Under the pieces are notes generated by a model. The model had not been told where the DNA came from, did no database searches, and worked only from the letters and a program-made list of their open reading frames with translations. DNA of 47,039 nt from Euprymna scolopes. Its lineage: Eukaryota; Mollusca; Cephalopoda; Sepiida; Sepiolidae. Location of the stretch: assembly GCA_024364805.1 (NCBI GenBank), contig CM044501.1, forward strand, positions 53,021,259-53,068,297, written 5' to 3'. How positions within the stretch are numbered: the first letter of the stretch is position 1; each line of letters opens with the position of its first letter. A program made the translations under genes and the position numbers. This document shows, one piece after another, positions 46,795 to 47,039 of this stretch.

Positions 46795-47039
46795 ACATGT
46801 ACTAACTATAATGCAAGAGGGCACATTACATAAAATTATGATGCAGGCTCTCAAACACTAATGTGCATTGTTTTAATCATATTTTAGTTTCATTTCTATA
46901 AATATAGCTCGATATATGAAAGGCCTTCATTATGATTTGGCACAAGTTTGTTCACTATGTGAAAATGTTCTCTCAACAATCAAATCTTTTCTTTCTAATA
47001 TGCTTATAAAAGTACCTATTTACTATGCCTCCCCACGGG
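46741..47039. other. 3' flank of the galectin gene
   Basis: Contains the second polyadenylation hexamer; no further gene recognised up to the end of the window. Confidence 0.5.

Noticed and set aside
1-47039. A new multi-gene system such as a defence or biosynthetic cluster
   Set aside because: Only one host gene is supported; everything else is intron, transposon relics or simple repeats.

Overview
This window looks like a piece of a molluscan nuclear genome, probably a cephalopod. It is AT-rich and intron-dominated, with long (TA)n tracts, many decayed LINE, mariner, Tc1 and Penelope-like copies, and one assembly gap. The organism call is an inference from repeat style and gene type; no species marker was found.

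The only host gene I can support is a plus-strand galectin with four carbohydrate-recognition domains (CRDs). Eleven coding exons lie between 2565 and 46680: 1531 coding bases spread over about 44 kb. Exons repeat as a module of 89 nt, 193-202 nt and 120 nt. Every 89-nt exon ends two bases into an Arg codon, and the other two junctions fall between codons. CRD1 lacks its 89-nt exon and any start codon, which I do not see in 1-2564, so the gene begins upstream. CRD2, CRD3 and CRD4 are complete and abut with no linker. The last exon ends in TAA, with AATAAA signals 17 and about 109 bases later. CRD3 and CRD4 keep the full galactoside-binding set; CRD1 and CRD2 lack the last Arg.

Layout of the non-coding part. 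1-2564: an antisense LINE endonuclease fragment, a SINE-like repeat, a tRNA-like SINE head, and the 3' end of a LINE. Intron 2767-9380: a second SINE-like copy and two facing LTR-like fossils. Intron 9501-11392: a nested tandem array. Intron 11482-28987 (17.5 kb): a 598-bp foldback element with an 8-bp target duplication, a candidate MITE, a U2 snRNA-like fragment, microsatellites, a Tc1 element with IR/DR ends, a Penelope-like element, an RTE-like fragment and a decayed Jockey LINE. Intron 29922-32545: an RTE-like 3' fragment, a 400-bp direct duplication and a 26-bp minisatellite around the N gap. Intron 32635-34542: a hAT-type MITE with 8-bp target duplication. Intron 34739-40305: a near full-length antisense LINE that itself carries an inserted tail of its own family. 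The last three introns hold a 23-bp minisatellite, an internally deleted mariner, a 5S rRNA-derived repeat and a second hAT MITE fragment.

No undescribed multi-gene system is present. The most interesting items are the modular four-CRD galectin, the large intronic hairpin (a plausible double-stranded RNA source), and the two small-RNA-derived relics (U2 and 5S).
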